A stretch of DNA of 42,668 bases from an uncultured Clostridia bacterium. GTDB taxonomy: Bacteria > Bacillota > Clostridia > TANB77 > CAG-508. Positions 7,578 through 15,604 of the stretch are shown here, piece by piece. The position numbers and the translations under genes were made by a program. Under the pieces are notes generated by a model. That model had not been told where the DNA came from, made no database searches, and saw only the letters and a program-made list of their open reading frames with translations. How positions within the stretch are numbered: position 1 is the stretch's first letter; every line of letters begins with the position of its first letter. Where the stretch lies: assembly GCA_947626885.1 (NCBI GenBank), contig CANQTX010000015.1, forward strand, positions 1 through 42,668, read 5' to 3'.

Positions 7578-10550
7578 TTAATATTTATTTTTCATCTGTC
7601 TTAATGTATTATTCATATTATTTGAAAAAACATTTTTACTATAATCTTGTGTTTGTTTTCCATAAGTTTGTTTGCTTACAAGTGGATATACCATATCTCC
7701 TAATATTCTAAGTTTTGATAAAAATGCCTTTGAATATCCATTTAAAGATACATTACAATTTACCATGGCATCTAGATATTTAGAATAAGCATTATCTTCA
7801 AATGGTATACTACAAGCTTTTACCATGTCTTTATTAAATAATTCTGTCATAAATGACATAGCTGGATCATTGTAAAAGGACATTCCCCCTATAATAATTT
7901 TACTAGTTAAACTTCTTACTTTTATTTCTTTATTAATAACAACTCTTACTTTTTCAGATTCTAGTACTCCCTTTGCTTTTAAATCCCTTAAGAAAGAGGT
8001 CAACGGCTGAATTGTTAAAATATCCATAGATTGTACTAAATAAATTTCTTGGCAACTTGCAAAATAAGAAGGATCTGTCTCAAAGTCACAATCTATTAAA
8101 ACTAAGGAATGATTTTGCACTAATGTAGATAATATAGATTCTACGTTGGTGTATACTTTTCCATCGTTCGGAAGTGCTGTATATACGGTTAAATTTTTAT
8201 CAACTTTAATTCCCTCTGCAAAACCATTTTGTAATTTTTCAATAGATGTATATGCTATTTTTCTAAGCGCTTCTTCATTTTTAGTATATATATAATAAGA
8301 ATTTCTATTTTGCGTCATATCTAATATGGCAGTATTAATGCCTGCAGAAGAAAATAATGCAGCTAAATTATTAATTAAGAAAGAAGTGCCATTTTTAGTT
8401 GTTCCTATAAATGTTACAATTTTTTTATCTTTTGTAAGCAAACTATTTAGGCTTGACATTGAATAATCTACTTGTGGTTTTATACTTTCAATACTATTAT
8501 TTTCATTATAGTCATCATTTTGTTTATAAGAAGTATCGGTTTCCTCATAATCTGCATCAAATCCTGGTAACATATCTGAATCATTATAAGTCGTATTTTG
8601 ATCATCTGTATCTAACTGAGAAAGTACATCTTCTTCCTCTTCTGCCACTTCCTCAAATCCTGGTAACATATCCCCTGCATCATCATCTTCTTCATATGCC
8701 TCTGATGTTTGTTCTTCTATACCTGGTAATAAATCATCTTCTACGTCATATGCCATATCTTCCATAGAAGAGTCATCCTCTTCATATTCTTCTAGATCAT
8801 CCAAGCCTGGTAAAGATACCTCATCTGTATAGTCATCATCTTCTTCTATATCATCATCTTCTCCATATGTCTCTGATGTTTGTTCTTCTATACCTGGCAA
8901 TAAATCATCTTCTATCTCAGATGCTACATCTGCTATAGGAGAATCCTCCTCTTCGTATTCTTCTCCTTCTTCAATTTCCTCAAATTCTGGTAATGCATCT
9001 TCTATATCATCATCTTCTTCATATGCTTCTAAATCATCCAATCCTGGTAAAGTTGCTTCTTCATATGCATTGGTTTCATCAAGTCCTGGCAATAAATCAT
9101 CTTCTATCTCATCTTCTTTCATTGTATCAATTCCTGGTAGTATAACTTCATCATCTTCTAAAGTCAAATTAGCATCTATTATTTCTTGATTAGCATCTTT
9201 CTTAGGTCTTCCTCTTTTTCCTTTTGTTTTTTGCACCATTGGTTCTGGATTTTTCCTTGGTCTTCCTCTTCCTTTTTTTACTACTTTTTCTACATTTTCA
9301 TCAATTAATAATGCATCTTCATTTTTAAATTCTGGAACCATGGCATCAACTTCTCCACTCTTTTCTTTTTCTATTGTGTCTAATTCTGAAATTGTTTCAT
9401 CATTCATTTTCTTCTGTACAGCCTCTAAATCTAATAACATATCTTCTTTCTCTGCAACTGCTTCTTTTATAGATTGTTTGGCCATTGCTTTCGATTTTAC
9501 TAATCTCTGTGTTGCTTTAACATTAGGTGTAGTACTATTTGTTTTTAATGCTTTTTGTGTATTGGTTACTTCCTGCACTGGTTGCGCTACCTTAGCAACA
9601 TTTTTTACCACTTTTGTTGTTGCTGTATTTTTGACATTTGTTCGATTCGATTGCATAGTTTCCTCTGCATTTTGTGCTGACTTTACAGGATTGATAACTT
9701 TATGTTTTGCATTTCTAACAGATGAAGGAATAACAATAGGTCCTGACATTTTTGTCTGATTTAATTTATTTTCTAGGATATCAATTTTTATACCAGTTTT
9801 TACTTGATTGCTTTTATTCTGTAATTTACTATTTCCTATTTTTTGCATATTCCCATTAATAGACATAATTTCTTGATATTTAGGAGAGCTTACTTCTAAA
9901 ACTGCTTTTACGTTCATAGGTAAGCAATTAATAATAATTTTGAGTTGTTCATCTGTATATTGAGAAACAATATTATCAAAACTATCTGCATATTTATCTG
10001 TATTCTTTCCAAGTTTTTTAAAATGTGTTAGAATATTTTGTATCTCTAATTCACTAACTTCTCTTTCACTCTTAGGATCATAACTTACATCATCTGCATC
10101 AATTTTATAATATAACTTTGCTTCTTTTTTTACTCTAGGCTTATTAATTAGCTTACACACTGCATCCATACTTCTATCATTACCCAAAAGTGCATTATAA
10201 ATGCCAATACCAAAAATTTTTACTAAAAAAGCACTTCCCTTCGTACGTCTATCGGTACAAATTAGAACAATGGAAGTTTCCTTTCCTTGACTATCTTGTG
10301 CTTCATCACTAATATTATCCAATTTTTCAAAAATAAATTTATCAATCGTATCATAATTATTATTTGAAAATGGCTCTAAATCTTCACTTATTACAATTCT
10401 ATCATAGGTTTTATCTTTTTGTATCTCTTTTAATATTGCATTAAAGTAATAAACATTTTTATAAGATAATATCTCTTTATATTCTTTTTGATACCTCTTA
10501 ATGATTGCATCTGAAATGCTTTCACTACTAACTGCAAATAACACTTTCAT
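7578..10550 (-). CDS. TadZ/CpaE-like pseudo-receiver plus ParA-type ATPase with acidic LPG repeats
   Basis: This 990-residue protein has three parts. Residues 1-150 (MKVLFAVSSESISDAI onward) resemble an atypical receiver-like domain as in TadZ/CpaE. A linker with two AT-hook-like motifs, GRGRPRKNP near 427 and RGRPKK near 445, leads into a Glu/Asp-rich region (about 460-690) with eight LPG[LIF][DE] repeats and one variant. Residues about 705-965 resemble a MinD/ParA ATPase, but the P-loop is GTTKNGTSF without the usual KGGxGKT pattern; LVLIDCDF fits the Walker B region. TadZ proteins position secretion or pilus machines at cell poles. The next gene upstream ends three bases before the start. 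Function in a secretion apparatus is inference. Confidence 0.7.
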   Translation of the reverse strand: MKVLFAVSSESISDAIIKRYQKEYKEILSYKNVYYFNAILKEIQKDKTYDRIVISEDLEPFSNNNYDTIDKFIFEKLDNISDEAQDSQGKETSIVLICTDRRTKGSAFLVKIFGIGIYNALLGNDRSMDAVCKLINKPRVKKEAKLYYKIDADDVSYDPKSEREVSELEIQNILTHFKKLGKNTDKYADSFDNIVSQYTDEQLKIIINCLPMNVKAVLEVSSPKYQEIMSINGNMQKIGNSKLQNKSNQVKTGIKIDILENKLNQTKMSGPIVIPSSVRNAKHKVINPVKSAQNAEETMQSNRTNVKNTATTKVVKNVAKVAQPVQEVTNTQKALKTNSTTPNVKATQRLVKSKAMAKQSIKEAVAEKEDMLLDLEAVQKKMNDETISELDTIEKEKSGEVDAMVPEFKNEDALLIDENVEKVVKKGRGRPRKNPEPMVQKTKGKRGRPKKDANQEIIDANLTLEDDEVILPGIDTMKEDEIEDDLLPGLDETNAYEEATLPGLDDLEAYEEDDDIEDALPEFEEIEEGEEYEEEDSPIADVASEIEDDLLPGIEEQTSETYGEDDDIEEDDDYTDEVSLPGLDDLEEYEEDDSSMEDMAYDVEDDLLPGIEEQTSEAYEEDDDAGDMLPGFEEVAEEEEDVLSQLDTDDQNTTYNDSDMLPGFDADYEETDTSYKQNDDYNENNSIESIKPQVDYSMSSLNSLLTKDKKIVTFIGTTKNGTSFLINNLAALFSSAGINTAILDMTQNRNSYYIYTKNEEALRKIAYTSIEKLQNGFAEGIKVDKNLTVYTALPNDGKVYTNVESILSTLVQNHSLVLIDCDFETDPSYFASCQEIYLVQSMDILTIQPLTSFLRDLKAKGVLESEKVRVVINKEIKVRSLTSKIIIGGMSFYNDPAMSFMTELFNKDMVKACSIPFEDNAYSKYLDAMVNCNVSLNGYSKAFLSKLRILGDMVYPLVSKQTYGKQTQDYSKNVFSNNMNNTLRQMKNKY
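8701..8915 (-). repeat. Tandem 171-bp in-frame duplication (acidic LPG repeats)
   Basis: A block beginning tctgatgtttgttcttct at 8701 recurs at 8872, an offset of 171 bases or 57 codons, with few differences over at least 40 bases. Both copies encode DDLLPGIEEQTSE. It is part of a wider array of LPG[LIF][DE] units spanning about 8550-9140. Confidence 0.75.
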
Positions 10551-10553
10551 TTG

Positions 10554-10973
10554 TTAACCCCTCCAACCATTTACCACTATGGCAAAAATTAATGGTAATA
10601 CTTGACATATTAATAATATTGTTACAAATGTAATAATAAGTTTAAACCCTCTATCTCTTACATCTAATTTTCGTATACCAATTACATATTGATATATAGA
10701 ACCAATAGCAATACCAATAAAACAAAATGGAATACTATAAATTCTAACAGCATTTAATATGTACGCTGCAATACCATAAGGTGTAGAACCATATTTTTCA
10801 ATATATTCATCAATTTTATCTTTTGTAGACTCTTTCATTTCAACTAATTCTGTTGCTTGTGTAGACTGCAAAATTTCTTCTCCTGTAACAGTAGCATATA
10901 CTTCTGAAATCATAGATGTATATCCTAATGCTATGATAAGTATGATTGCTATAATTACTACTTTTTTTAGCAT
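10554..10973 (-). CDS. Small membrane protein, VirB2/pilin-sized
   Basis: From the ATG at 10973 the protein has 139 residues. AAAGGAGG stands 13 bases before that ATG, whereas the longer open frame to 11063 has no ribosome site. A hydrophobic N-terminus (residues 5-25) ending in SEVYA looks like a signal peptide. A polar stretch of about 45 residues follows, then two membrane helices joined by a short basic loop (GIRKLDVRDRG). This layout is that of VirB2/TrbC-type or related small T4SS membrane subunits, though I see no diagnostic motif. It ends three bases before the TadZ-like gene. Confidence 0.6.
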   Translation of the reverse strand: MLKKVVIIAIILIIALGYTSMISEVYATVTGEEILQSTQATELVEMKESTKDKIDEYIEKYGSTPYGIAAYILNAVRIYSIPFCFIGIAIGSIYQYVIGIRKLDVRDRGFKLIITFVTILLICQVLPLIFAIVVNGWRG

Positions 10974-11093
10974 ATTGATTTTTAAACCTCCTTTAGGTTG
11001 ACTTTCTTTATATATTGAAAATAATACATATATAATCATACAATATATTACATAAAATAGCAACCTAAATTCATAAATTTTTTCTATGTTTTT

Positions 11094-12326
11094 TTATAAA
11101 CGATTATATAAATATGTCATCCAATGATAAACAGATTTTGCCCAATTGGCATCACTAGCATATTTTTGATTAATGCTATTTAGCGTGTTACCGCTATAAA
11201 ATTTTCCGGTGGCAACATTGCCATCATAAATTTTTGTGCCTGAAGGATTTAAATAATATTTAACAAAAACACGTGCCAATAAATCTATTCCTTCTGCATA
11301 TGTAGAAAACTGATAAGATCCTCCATACGGGTTAGTATCATATGCACCATAACCAAATAAATTTTTTTTATCTAAGGCTATACGAGAAGTACCCCAATCA
11401 CTTTCATGTATTGCAACTGCTGCAAGAAAAATACCATTCATTTTATATTGTTTTTCAGCATAATAAAAATATTCTGCATTATCTTCTAAAACTTTATTTT
11501 TATCCTGATCGTTTCCTGATAAGACTTTTTTAAATTGATTTAAAGTAAAATGACTTTCAACATTTAAAGGCATTGTAAAATTCAAATTCTTTAGTAATGT
11601 TTCTTTGGAATAACTATCTTTCTCTTCTGTATCTTTATAAGTCATATTAGGTGCTATGTTTGTCACACAATTTTGGGGTATATAACCTTTTCTGGTAGTA
11701 GAAGAAATATAAAACCAATCTTCATATATTGCCAAAATTGTTACTTCATCTTCTTTTTGAATGGTAGCAACCTTTTCTGAATCAATATCTGGATTTAATC
11801 GAATAGCTAGGGTATCAGAAGTTACATACACCTTATCCCCTACTACTGGCTTATAAGAATTTGTACCACTACCCGTACCAATTTCAATAATTTTATTAAT
11901 AGATGCTTTTGTCAGATGGTTAGCAACAATTTCCTCTGAAATCAGATTGTTATTTTCATATTGTTTAACAACCACAACACGTTGCTTGCCATCTCTTCCT
12001 TCTTGCAACACTTGCATGGTTCCTTTGGGTAAGGTATCATTATTTTTATAGATGGTAGTATATTCTAAATCTGTTTCTTCTATGGTTAATTCTTTTTGAT
12101 AAACATTCTTTAAATTGTTTTGTAATATATTTTCTAGATGAATTGGATTTTGATTTTTATATAAAACAATATCGGGCTGATTGGGTTGACTTTCATGAAC
12201 TGCCAAAATACTTTTGGAGAAAATAAAAAAAATAGAAATACAAAAACAAGACATGATTATATAATTCATTTTTCTTCCTATATTACTATTTTTTTTGTTT
12301 TTTTTTCTCTTATTTCTATTTATCAT
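11094..12326 (-). CDS. G5-SH3-glucosaminidase wall hydrolase
   Basis: The protein has 410 residues. A basic N-terminus and one hydrophobic segment (about 20-43) export or anchor it. Residues 62-140 resemble a G5 domain (TTIYKNNDTLPKGT, then GRDGKQRVVVVKQY), residues about 158-222 a bacterial SH3 domain (RLNPDIDSEKVATI, DWFYIS, GYIPQNCV), and residues 265-408 an endo-beta-N-acetylglucosaminidase domain (AAVAIHESDWGTS with Glu near 307, then LFGYGAYD). It should cleave peptidoglycan glycan strands. Position at the head of the operon with a pilin-sized protein and a TadZ-like ATPase recalls the VirB1-type hydrolases that open the wall for secretion systems. AGGAG precedes the ATG. Confidence 0.85.
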   Translation of the reverse strand: MINRNKRKKNKKNSNIGRKMNYIIMSCFCISIFFIFSKSILAVHESQPNQPDIVLYKNQNPIHLENILQNNLKNVYQKELTIEETDLEYTTIYKNNDTLPKGTMQVLQEGRDGKQRVVVVKQYENNNLISEEIVANHLTKASINKIIEIGTGSGTNSYKPVVGDKVYVTSDTLAIRLNPDIDSEKVATIQKEDEVTILAIYEDWFYISSTTRKGYIPQNCVTNIAPNMTYKDTEEKDSYSKETLLKNLNFTMPLNVESHFTLNQFKKVLSGNDQDKNKVLEDNAEYFYYAEKQYKMNGIFLAAVAIHESDWGTSRIALDKKNLFGYGAYDTNPYGGSYQFSTYAEGIDLLARVFVKYYLNPSGTKIYDGNVATGKFYSGNTLNSINQKYASDANWAKSVYHWMTYLYNRL

Positions 12327-12344
12327 ATGTAATCTCCTGCTATT

Positions 12345-12373
12345 ATTTTAATATTAATCGCATTTTTTGTCAA
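12345..12373 (-). promoter_or_regulatory. SigA-type promoter of the glucosaminidase operon
   Basis: Minus-strand TTGACA (12373-12368), a 17-base spacer and TAAAAT (12350-12345) lie just before the gene start at 12326. An 18-base repeat shared with the 13.2 kb region sits immediately upstream at 12380-12397. Confidence 0.75.
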
Positions 12374-12379
12374 TTTTAA

Positions 12380-12397
12380 TTTCTGGAAAATTTTTTC
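12380..12397. repeat. 18-bp direct repeat, copy 1
   Basis: The sequence tttctggaaaattttttc is identical at 12380-12397 and 13182-13199. Here it ends seven bases upstream of the -35 box of the glucosaminidase promoter. It may be an UP element or regulator site shared by neighbouring promoters. Confidence 0.55.
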
Positions 12398-12422
12398 GTA
12401 TAAAAAAAAGTAAATGATAAAA

Positions 12423-12881
12423 TTACCATCTACTTTTAAAAAAAATTATTAACCAGTTTTTTATTTTACTAAATAACCCTTCATTCACTTTTATTATTGA
12501 TAAATTTTCTTGCGTTTCTTGAAGAGAATTCATTTGAGGAGTCATATCTTTTTTAAATATCTCATCAGGATTATACTTTTCTCTTAATTCTGCTTGATGT
12601 TTCTTTTCGTTTTCTGTATATAATTCTATTAATTCTCTTTTTCTATTTTCGTCTTTGCACCAATATTGATAATTTAATATTGCCAATATAGATAATGTTT
12701 CTTTTTTTAAATTTTGCTCTTTCAATGGCTGATTTGCTGTTATCTCCTTTTTATAATCCATTGCTTTATTTTCTTTAAACATTTTTCTTAATTTCTCTGG
12801 AATCTCTGCAATATATTTATCCTCCATTAAACTGAGTACCATATCTACCTCGGCAAATGTTTCCATCACATATTTATCCAT
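12423..12881 (-). CDS. Unknown protein, IPEKL/YWC family, copy A
   Basis: The 152-residue protein is paralogous to the product of 14084-14677. Shared features are AEVD near the start, KYI, IPEKLR, an [AI]NxQPL motif, LK then TL, and YWCxDExRKxEL. No known domain is recognised. The C-terminus carries a hydrophobic stretch (NWLIIFFK) that could touch the membrane. It follows the small TTG-started gene by 18 bases, with CAGGTGA as ribosome site. The pair upstream-gene plus IPEKL protein occurs twice within 3 kb, so they are likely to act together. The function is unknown. Confidence 0.7.
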   Translation of the reverse strand: MDKYVMETFAEVDMVLSLMEDKYIAEIPEKLRKMFKENKAMDYKKEITANQPLKEQNLKKETLSILAILNYQYWCKDENRKRELIELYTENEKKHQAELREKYNPDEIFKKDMTPQMNSLQETQENLSIIKVNEGLFSKIKNWLIIFFKSRW

Positions 12882-12899
12882 TTATTTCACCTGTTTTGT

Positions 12900-13073
12900 T
12901 TAATCTTCTTTTGATGGGCTTTCACTTTCTTTAGATAATGATTCTGCTCCAAGTACATTAACTCCTCTTTTTATATCTTCTATCGTTGTTTCTTTAGTTG
13001 TTGCAACTGCAATATTGTCTGGAGTTAATTTTGGGAAATTTAATTCTAAATTTTTTACACCAAAAGGTATCAA
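12900..13073 (-). CDS. Small acidic protein with TTG start, partner of copy A
   Basis: A 57-residue frame missing any ATG but carrying a plausible TTG start at 13073. It encodes LELNFPKLTPDNIAVATT, then IEDIKRGVNVLG and a Ser/Glu tail. The LTP-led segment weakly resembles LTPSDAMLKV and NQIVAVGEKV in the 14702-15145 protein. A consensus promoter (TTGACA-17-TATACT) lies about 45 bases upstream of the TTG, arguing for expression, but there is no convincing ribosome site, so a leaderless-type or decayed gene are alternatives. It precedes copy A by 18 bases. Confidence 0.45.
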   Translation of the reverse strand: MIPFGVKNLELNFPKLTPDNIAVATTKETTIEDIKRGVNVLGAESLSKESESPSKED

Positions 13074-13122
13074 ATATTTTATATTGGTTTTTATAGTTTT
13101 TAAATGTTAATGTCTTATTTAT

Positions 13123-13151
13123 AGTATAAAGTATTTTTATTTCTTTGTCAA
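13123..13151 (-). promoter_or_regulatory. Consensus SigA-type promoter for the 12900/12423 pair
   Basis: Minus-strand TTGACA (13151-13146), 17 bases, then TATACT (13128-13123). It is divergent from the promoter at 13211-13239, and the second copy of the 18-bp repeat lies between them. The gene-poor interval 12882-13273 holds this promoter, the small TTG-started frame and the divergent promoter. Confidence 0.8.
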
Positions 13152-13181
13152 ATAACACTATACAATATACGCTTTATACGC

Positions 13182-13199
13182 TTTCTGGAAAATTTTTTC
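13182..13199. repeat. 18-bp direct repeat, copy 2
   Basis: Identical to 12380-12397. It lies between two divergent promoters, 30 bases from one -35 box and 11 from the other. It is preceded by a short repeat, tatacgcttta-tacgcttt. Confidence 0.55.
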
Positions 13200-13210
13200 C
13201 ATGATATATC

Positions 13211-13239
13211 TTGCGAAAAGTCCAAAGATATATTATAGT
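13211..13239 (+). promoter_or_regulatory. Promoter for the 13274 membrane-anchored protein
   Basis: Plus-strand ttgcga (13211-13216), 17-base spacer and tatagt (13234-13239), followed 35 bases later by the ATG with ggaagga as ribosome site. Confidence 0.6.
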
Positions 13240-13273
13240 AACATTAAGAAAAAAACTGTAGGAAGGATAACAC

Positions 13274-14083
13274 ATGAAAAAAAATATCTTGAAAACTATC
13301 TTAGTATTTTTATTATTCGTATTGGTCATTTTTATATCTTACCAATATATTTTCTTAAAATATGCTAATAAACGATCTTTAGAAAAATCCATTGATTTCC
13401 TTGAAGATACTGAAAATTTTCCTTTCTTTATTGACAAAATTATTCTATATAGTAGTGCCTATGGCAACAATAGAAACACCAATTTTCAACAAACCAATTG
13501 GATTTTAAATTTATATCAATATACCGATATTGCTATATACCTTAAAGGAAACAAAAATACATTAACACCTAATAATACTATTAAAAAACTTTCTATTAAT
13601 AGTTTTCATTTTTATCAATCACCTACCATAGGAGAGCCAACACTATATTATTTAGATGTCAATGACTTTGGAACAGGAAATTTTTCAGAAAATAATAAAA
13701 TTGAAAATACTTTAACTTTTAATGTTTTAAATGACGCAAATACAGAAAATTTAATTAGCACAAATACACCAGTTCTTTTCTCAGATTTATCCAATCCTAT
13801 TACATTAAAATATGTTAATCCACTTTACTCCAATTTTGAATTACCTTCTCATGAAATTATTCATTTTGATGGAAATCTTTTAAATCGTGCTAATATAAAA
13901 CTACAAAATCTTTCTGCTTCTTTTCGCTTCAACATAGAAGTAGTAAACTATTTAAATGAAACATTTTTATATAATCTTAATATTGATATTCCTCTTGAAA
14001 ACAATGAAACTACTATTTTCTCTGGGAAAATTTTAGAATGTAAAGAACATCTAAATTATCCATTTATTAAAATACAACCATAA
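13274..14083 (+). CDS. Membrane-anchored extracytoplasmic protein, unknown
   Basis: The 269-residue protein starts with MKKN and one hydrophobic helix (residues about 8-28), then a polar Asn-rich domain of beta-strand character with no Cys until a single one near the C-terminus. It fits a signal-anchored outer-face protein. I recognise no family. GGAAGGATAACAC precedes the ATG. It is the only plus-strand gene in this stretch, lying between two copies of an unknown two-gene cassette, and it converges with the end of copy B with no gap (stop at 14083, copy B stop at 14084). The shared surroundings suggest a common function, which is inference. Confidence 0.65.
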   Translation: MKKNILKTILVFLLFVLVIFISYQYIFLKYANKRSLEKSIDFLEDTENFPFFIDKIILYSSAYGNNRNTNFQQTNWILNLYQYTDIAIYLKGNKNTLTPNNTIKKLSINSFHFYQSPTIGEPTLYYLDVNDFGTGNFSENNKIENTLTFNVLNDANTENLISTNTPVLFSDLSNPITLKYVNPLYSNFELPSHEIIHFDGNLLNRANIKLQNLSASFRFNIEVVNYLNETFLYNLNIDIPLENNETTIFSGKILECKEHLNYPFIKIQP

Positions 14084-14677
14084 CTATTGTGTTTTATCTT
14101 TAACCAAAATATGTAAAATTTTTTCTTTGATTTTATGAAAGAAGTTCTTCATCATAACATGAGATTGACTATTAACGTTGTCTGATAACTGGTTGCCTGA
14201 CTGATCAAAATTACCCTCTGTCATATCATTAGAATCATTTTGTAGATTCTGCTCATATTTTTGAATTACTTTTGGCTTTGAAAAATCTTGCTTCTCTACC
14301 TCTAATTCTTTTTCATGGTGTATATCAGTCGTATCTTCAAATAATTCTTCTAATTGATATTTTTCACGTATTTGATCATCTAATTTTTTTTGATTTTCCA
14401 ACATAATGTCATATAATTCTTGTTTTCTCTTCTCATCCTCACACCAATATTTCAAATGCAATAGTGCTATAATTTCTAACGTATATTGTTTTAAGCCTTG
14501 AGATTGCAATGGTTGATACGGATTAATATATACTTTATGCATAGGATCTTTTATATGAGAAAAAAAAGCACGTAACTTTTCTGGAATCTTTTCTATATAT
14601 TTTTCATTCATATGATGAATAATGTAATCTACTTCAGCATATGCTATTAAATCTTCTCTTGTTATAACAACACTCAT
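14084..14677 (-). CDS. Unknown protein, IPEKL/YWC family, copy B
   Basis: The 197-residue protein is a longer paralogue of the 12423-12881 product. Shared landmarks are AEVDYIIHHMNEKYI, IPEKLRAFF, NPYQPLQSQGLK, and YWCEDEKRKQEL within the first 110 residues. A Gln/Asn/Asp-rich linker follows, then a short amphipathic basic C-terminus (KNFFHKIKEKILHIL) similar in position to the C-terminal helix of copy A. No known domain is seen. It lies 24 bases after the InlB-repeat-like gene, repeating the arrangement seen around copy A. Confidence 0.7.
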   Translation of the reverse strand: MSVVITREDLIAYAEVDYIIHHMNEKYIEKIPEKLRAFFSHIKDPMHKVYINPYQPLQSQGLKQYTLEIIALLHLKYWCEDEKRKQELYDIMLENQKKLDDQIREKYQLEELFEDTTDIHHEKELEVEKQDFSKPKVIQKYEQNLQNDSNDMTEGNFDQSGNQLSDNVNSQSHVMMKNFFHKIKEKILHILVKDKTQ

Positions 14678-14701
14678 TGGTATTCCTCCATTTTTACTAA
14701 A

Positions 14702-15145
14702 CTACCTATCTAAACTATCCCTATCAGCTTCTTTTCCTATTTCTGTTTTTCCATTTTTGATAATATCACTGACAATTTGTTCTGCTGTTCTGCTCTCTTT
14801 TTCTAATGCTTTTTTTTGTTCATTTACCTTTTCTCCCACCGCAACAATCTGATTTAAATTGGCATTTTGTGCATTTTCTAATGAAACTTTTAACATAGCA
14901 TCACTTGGTGTAAGATTATTGGTTTCAGCAGCATACTTAGCAATTAAGGTAAGATTTTCTGTTACATTCTCTAGTTTTTCTTCCTTGGTCCATCCGATAA
15001 ACGTATAGGTTACTTGTATTGTTGGTTCTTTTGTAGGTGTTTTTCCTTGATAAGTAACTGTTTCACCTCGTGATACTAACTGTTTATCTAATACGGTAAC
15101 CATATCATCATCTAAAAAAATTACTTCAAATTTTTCCGTATCCAT
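14702..15145 (-). CDS. InlB B-repeat-like protein without signal peptide
   Basis: The 147-residue protein opens with one unit resembling the InlB B-repeat (Listeria-Bacteroides repeat): FEVIFLDDDMVTVLDKQLV, GETVTYQGKTPTKEP, TYTFIGWT and ENLTLIAKY. Such repeats are normally found in secreted surface proteins, but no signal peptide or anchor is present here. The second half (LTPSDAMLKVSLENAQNANLNQI) is helical and charged. The start has AAGGAG nearby. It is the upstream partner of copy B, in the position that the 12900-13073 frame occupies before copy A. Confidence 0.7.
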   Translation of the reverse strand: MDTEKFEVIFLDDDMVTVLDKQLVSRGETVTYQGKTPTKEPTIQVTYTFIGWTKEEKLENVTENLTLIAKYAAETNNLTPSDAMLKVSLENAQNANLNQIVAVGEKVNEQKKALEKESRTAEQIVSDIIKNGKTEIGKEADRDSLDR

Positions 15146-15266
15146 TTTTTCTCTCCTTATCTTTTGTCATTTTTATTTTATTATATGATTAATTTCTTTT
15201 AATTGCAAGCTTTTTCTATTATGTTTCTTTTTTACTATTAATATCGATATATCATTCTTTATACAC

Positions 15267-15297
15267 AAAAAAAAGATATAGTAAAAACTATATCTTT
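15267..15297 (-). terminator. Rho-independent terminator of the HU gene
   Basis: Arms aaagatatag (15272-15281) and ctatatcttt (15288-15297) pair perfectly around a six-base loop. On the minus strand the stem runs into a run of eight Ts, 30 bases after the HU stop. Confidence 0.85.
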
Positions 15298-15325
15298 CTA
15301 TGAATTATAAGTTTTATATTCGTTC

Positions 15326-15604
15326 TTATTTTTTATTTACTAAATCTTTTAATGCTTTACCAGCTTTAAATACTGGAGCTTTTGATGCAGGTATTTTGAT
15401 TTCTTCTTTCGTTTGTGGATTTCTTCCTTTTCTAGCTGCTCTTTTTCTTACTTCAAAAGAACCAAATCCAACTAATTGAACTTTATCCCCTTTTGTAAGA
15501 GCATCTGTAACAACACTTATAAATGCGTTAACTGACTCTTCTGCAGATTTTTTTGTTTCTCCTGTTTTTGCAGCTATTGCTGCGATTAATTCAGCTTTGT
15601 TCAT
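15326..15604 (-). CDS. hup: DNA-binding protein HU
   Basis: The 92-residue protein is a standard HU histone-like protein: [19 protein letters not shown] at the N-terminus, [21 protein letters not shown] with the DNA-contacting arm, then [17 protein letters not shown]. It bends and compacts DNA as a dimer. It has an AGGAGG site, its own terminator at 15267-15297, and stands as a single gene after the SpoVB-like gene. The 184-base upstream gap is AT-rich and should hold its promoter, but I could not pick a single convincing one. Confidence 0.96.
   Translation of the reverse strand: MNKAELIAAIAAKTGETKKSAEESVNAFISVVTDALTKGDKVQLVGFGSFEVRKRAARKGRNPQTKEEIKIPASKAPVFKAGKALKDLVNKK

Noticed and set aside
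8550..9140. Repeat-rich stretch resembling a CRISPR-like array at first sight
   Set aside because: The repeats are in frame, imperfect, unevenly spaced and encode an acidic LPG array; there are no unique spacers between identical repeats.
9340..9759. Open frame of 139 codons on the plus strand opposite the TadZ-like gene
   Set aside because: It is antisense to a coding region with biased composition, has no ribosome site, and reads as a low-complexity Ser/Thr/Phe/Val protein.
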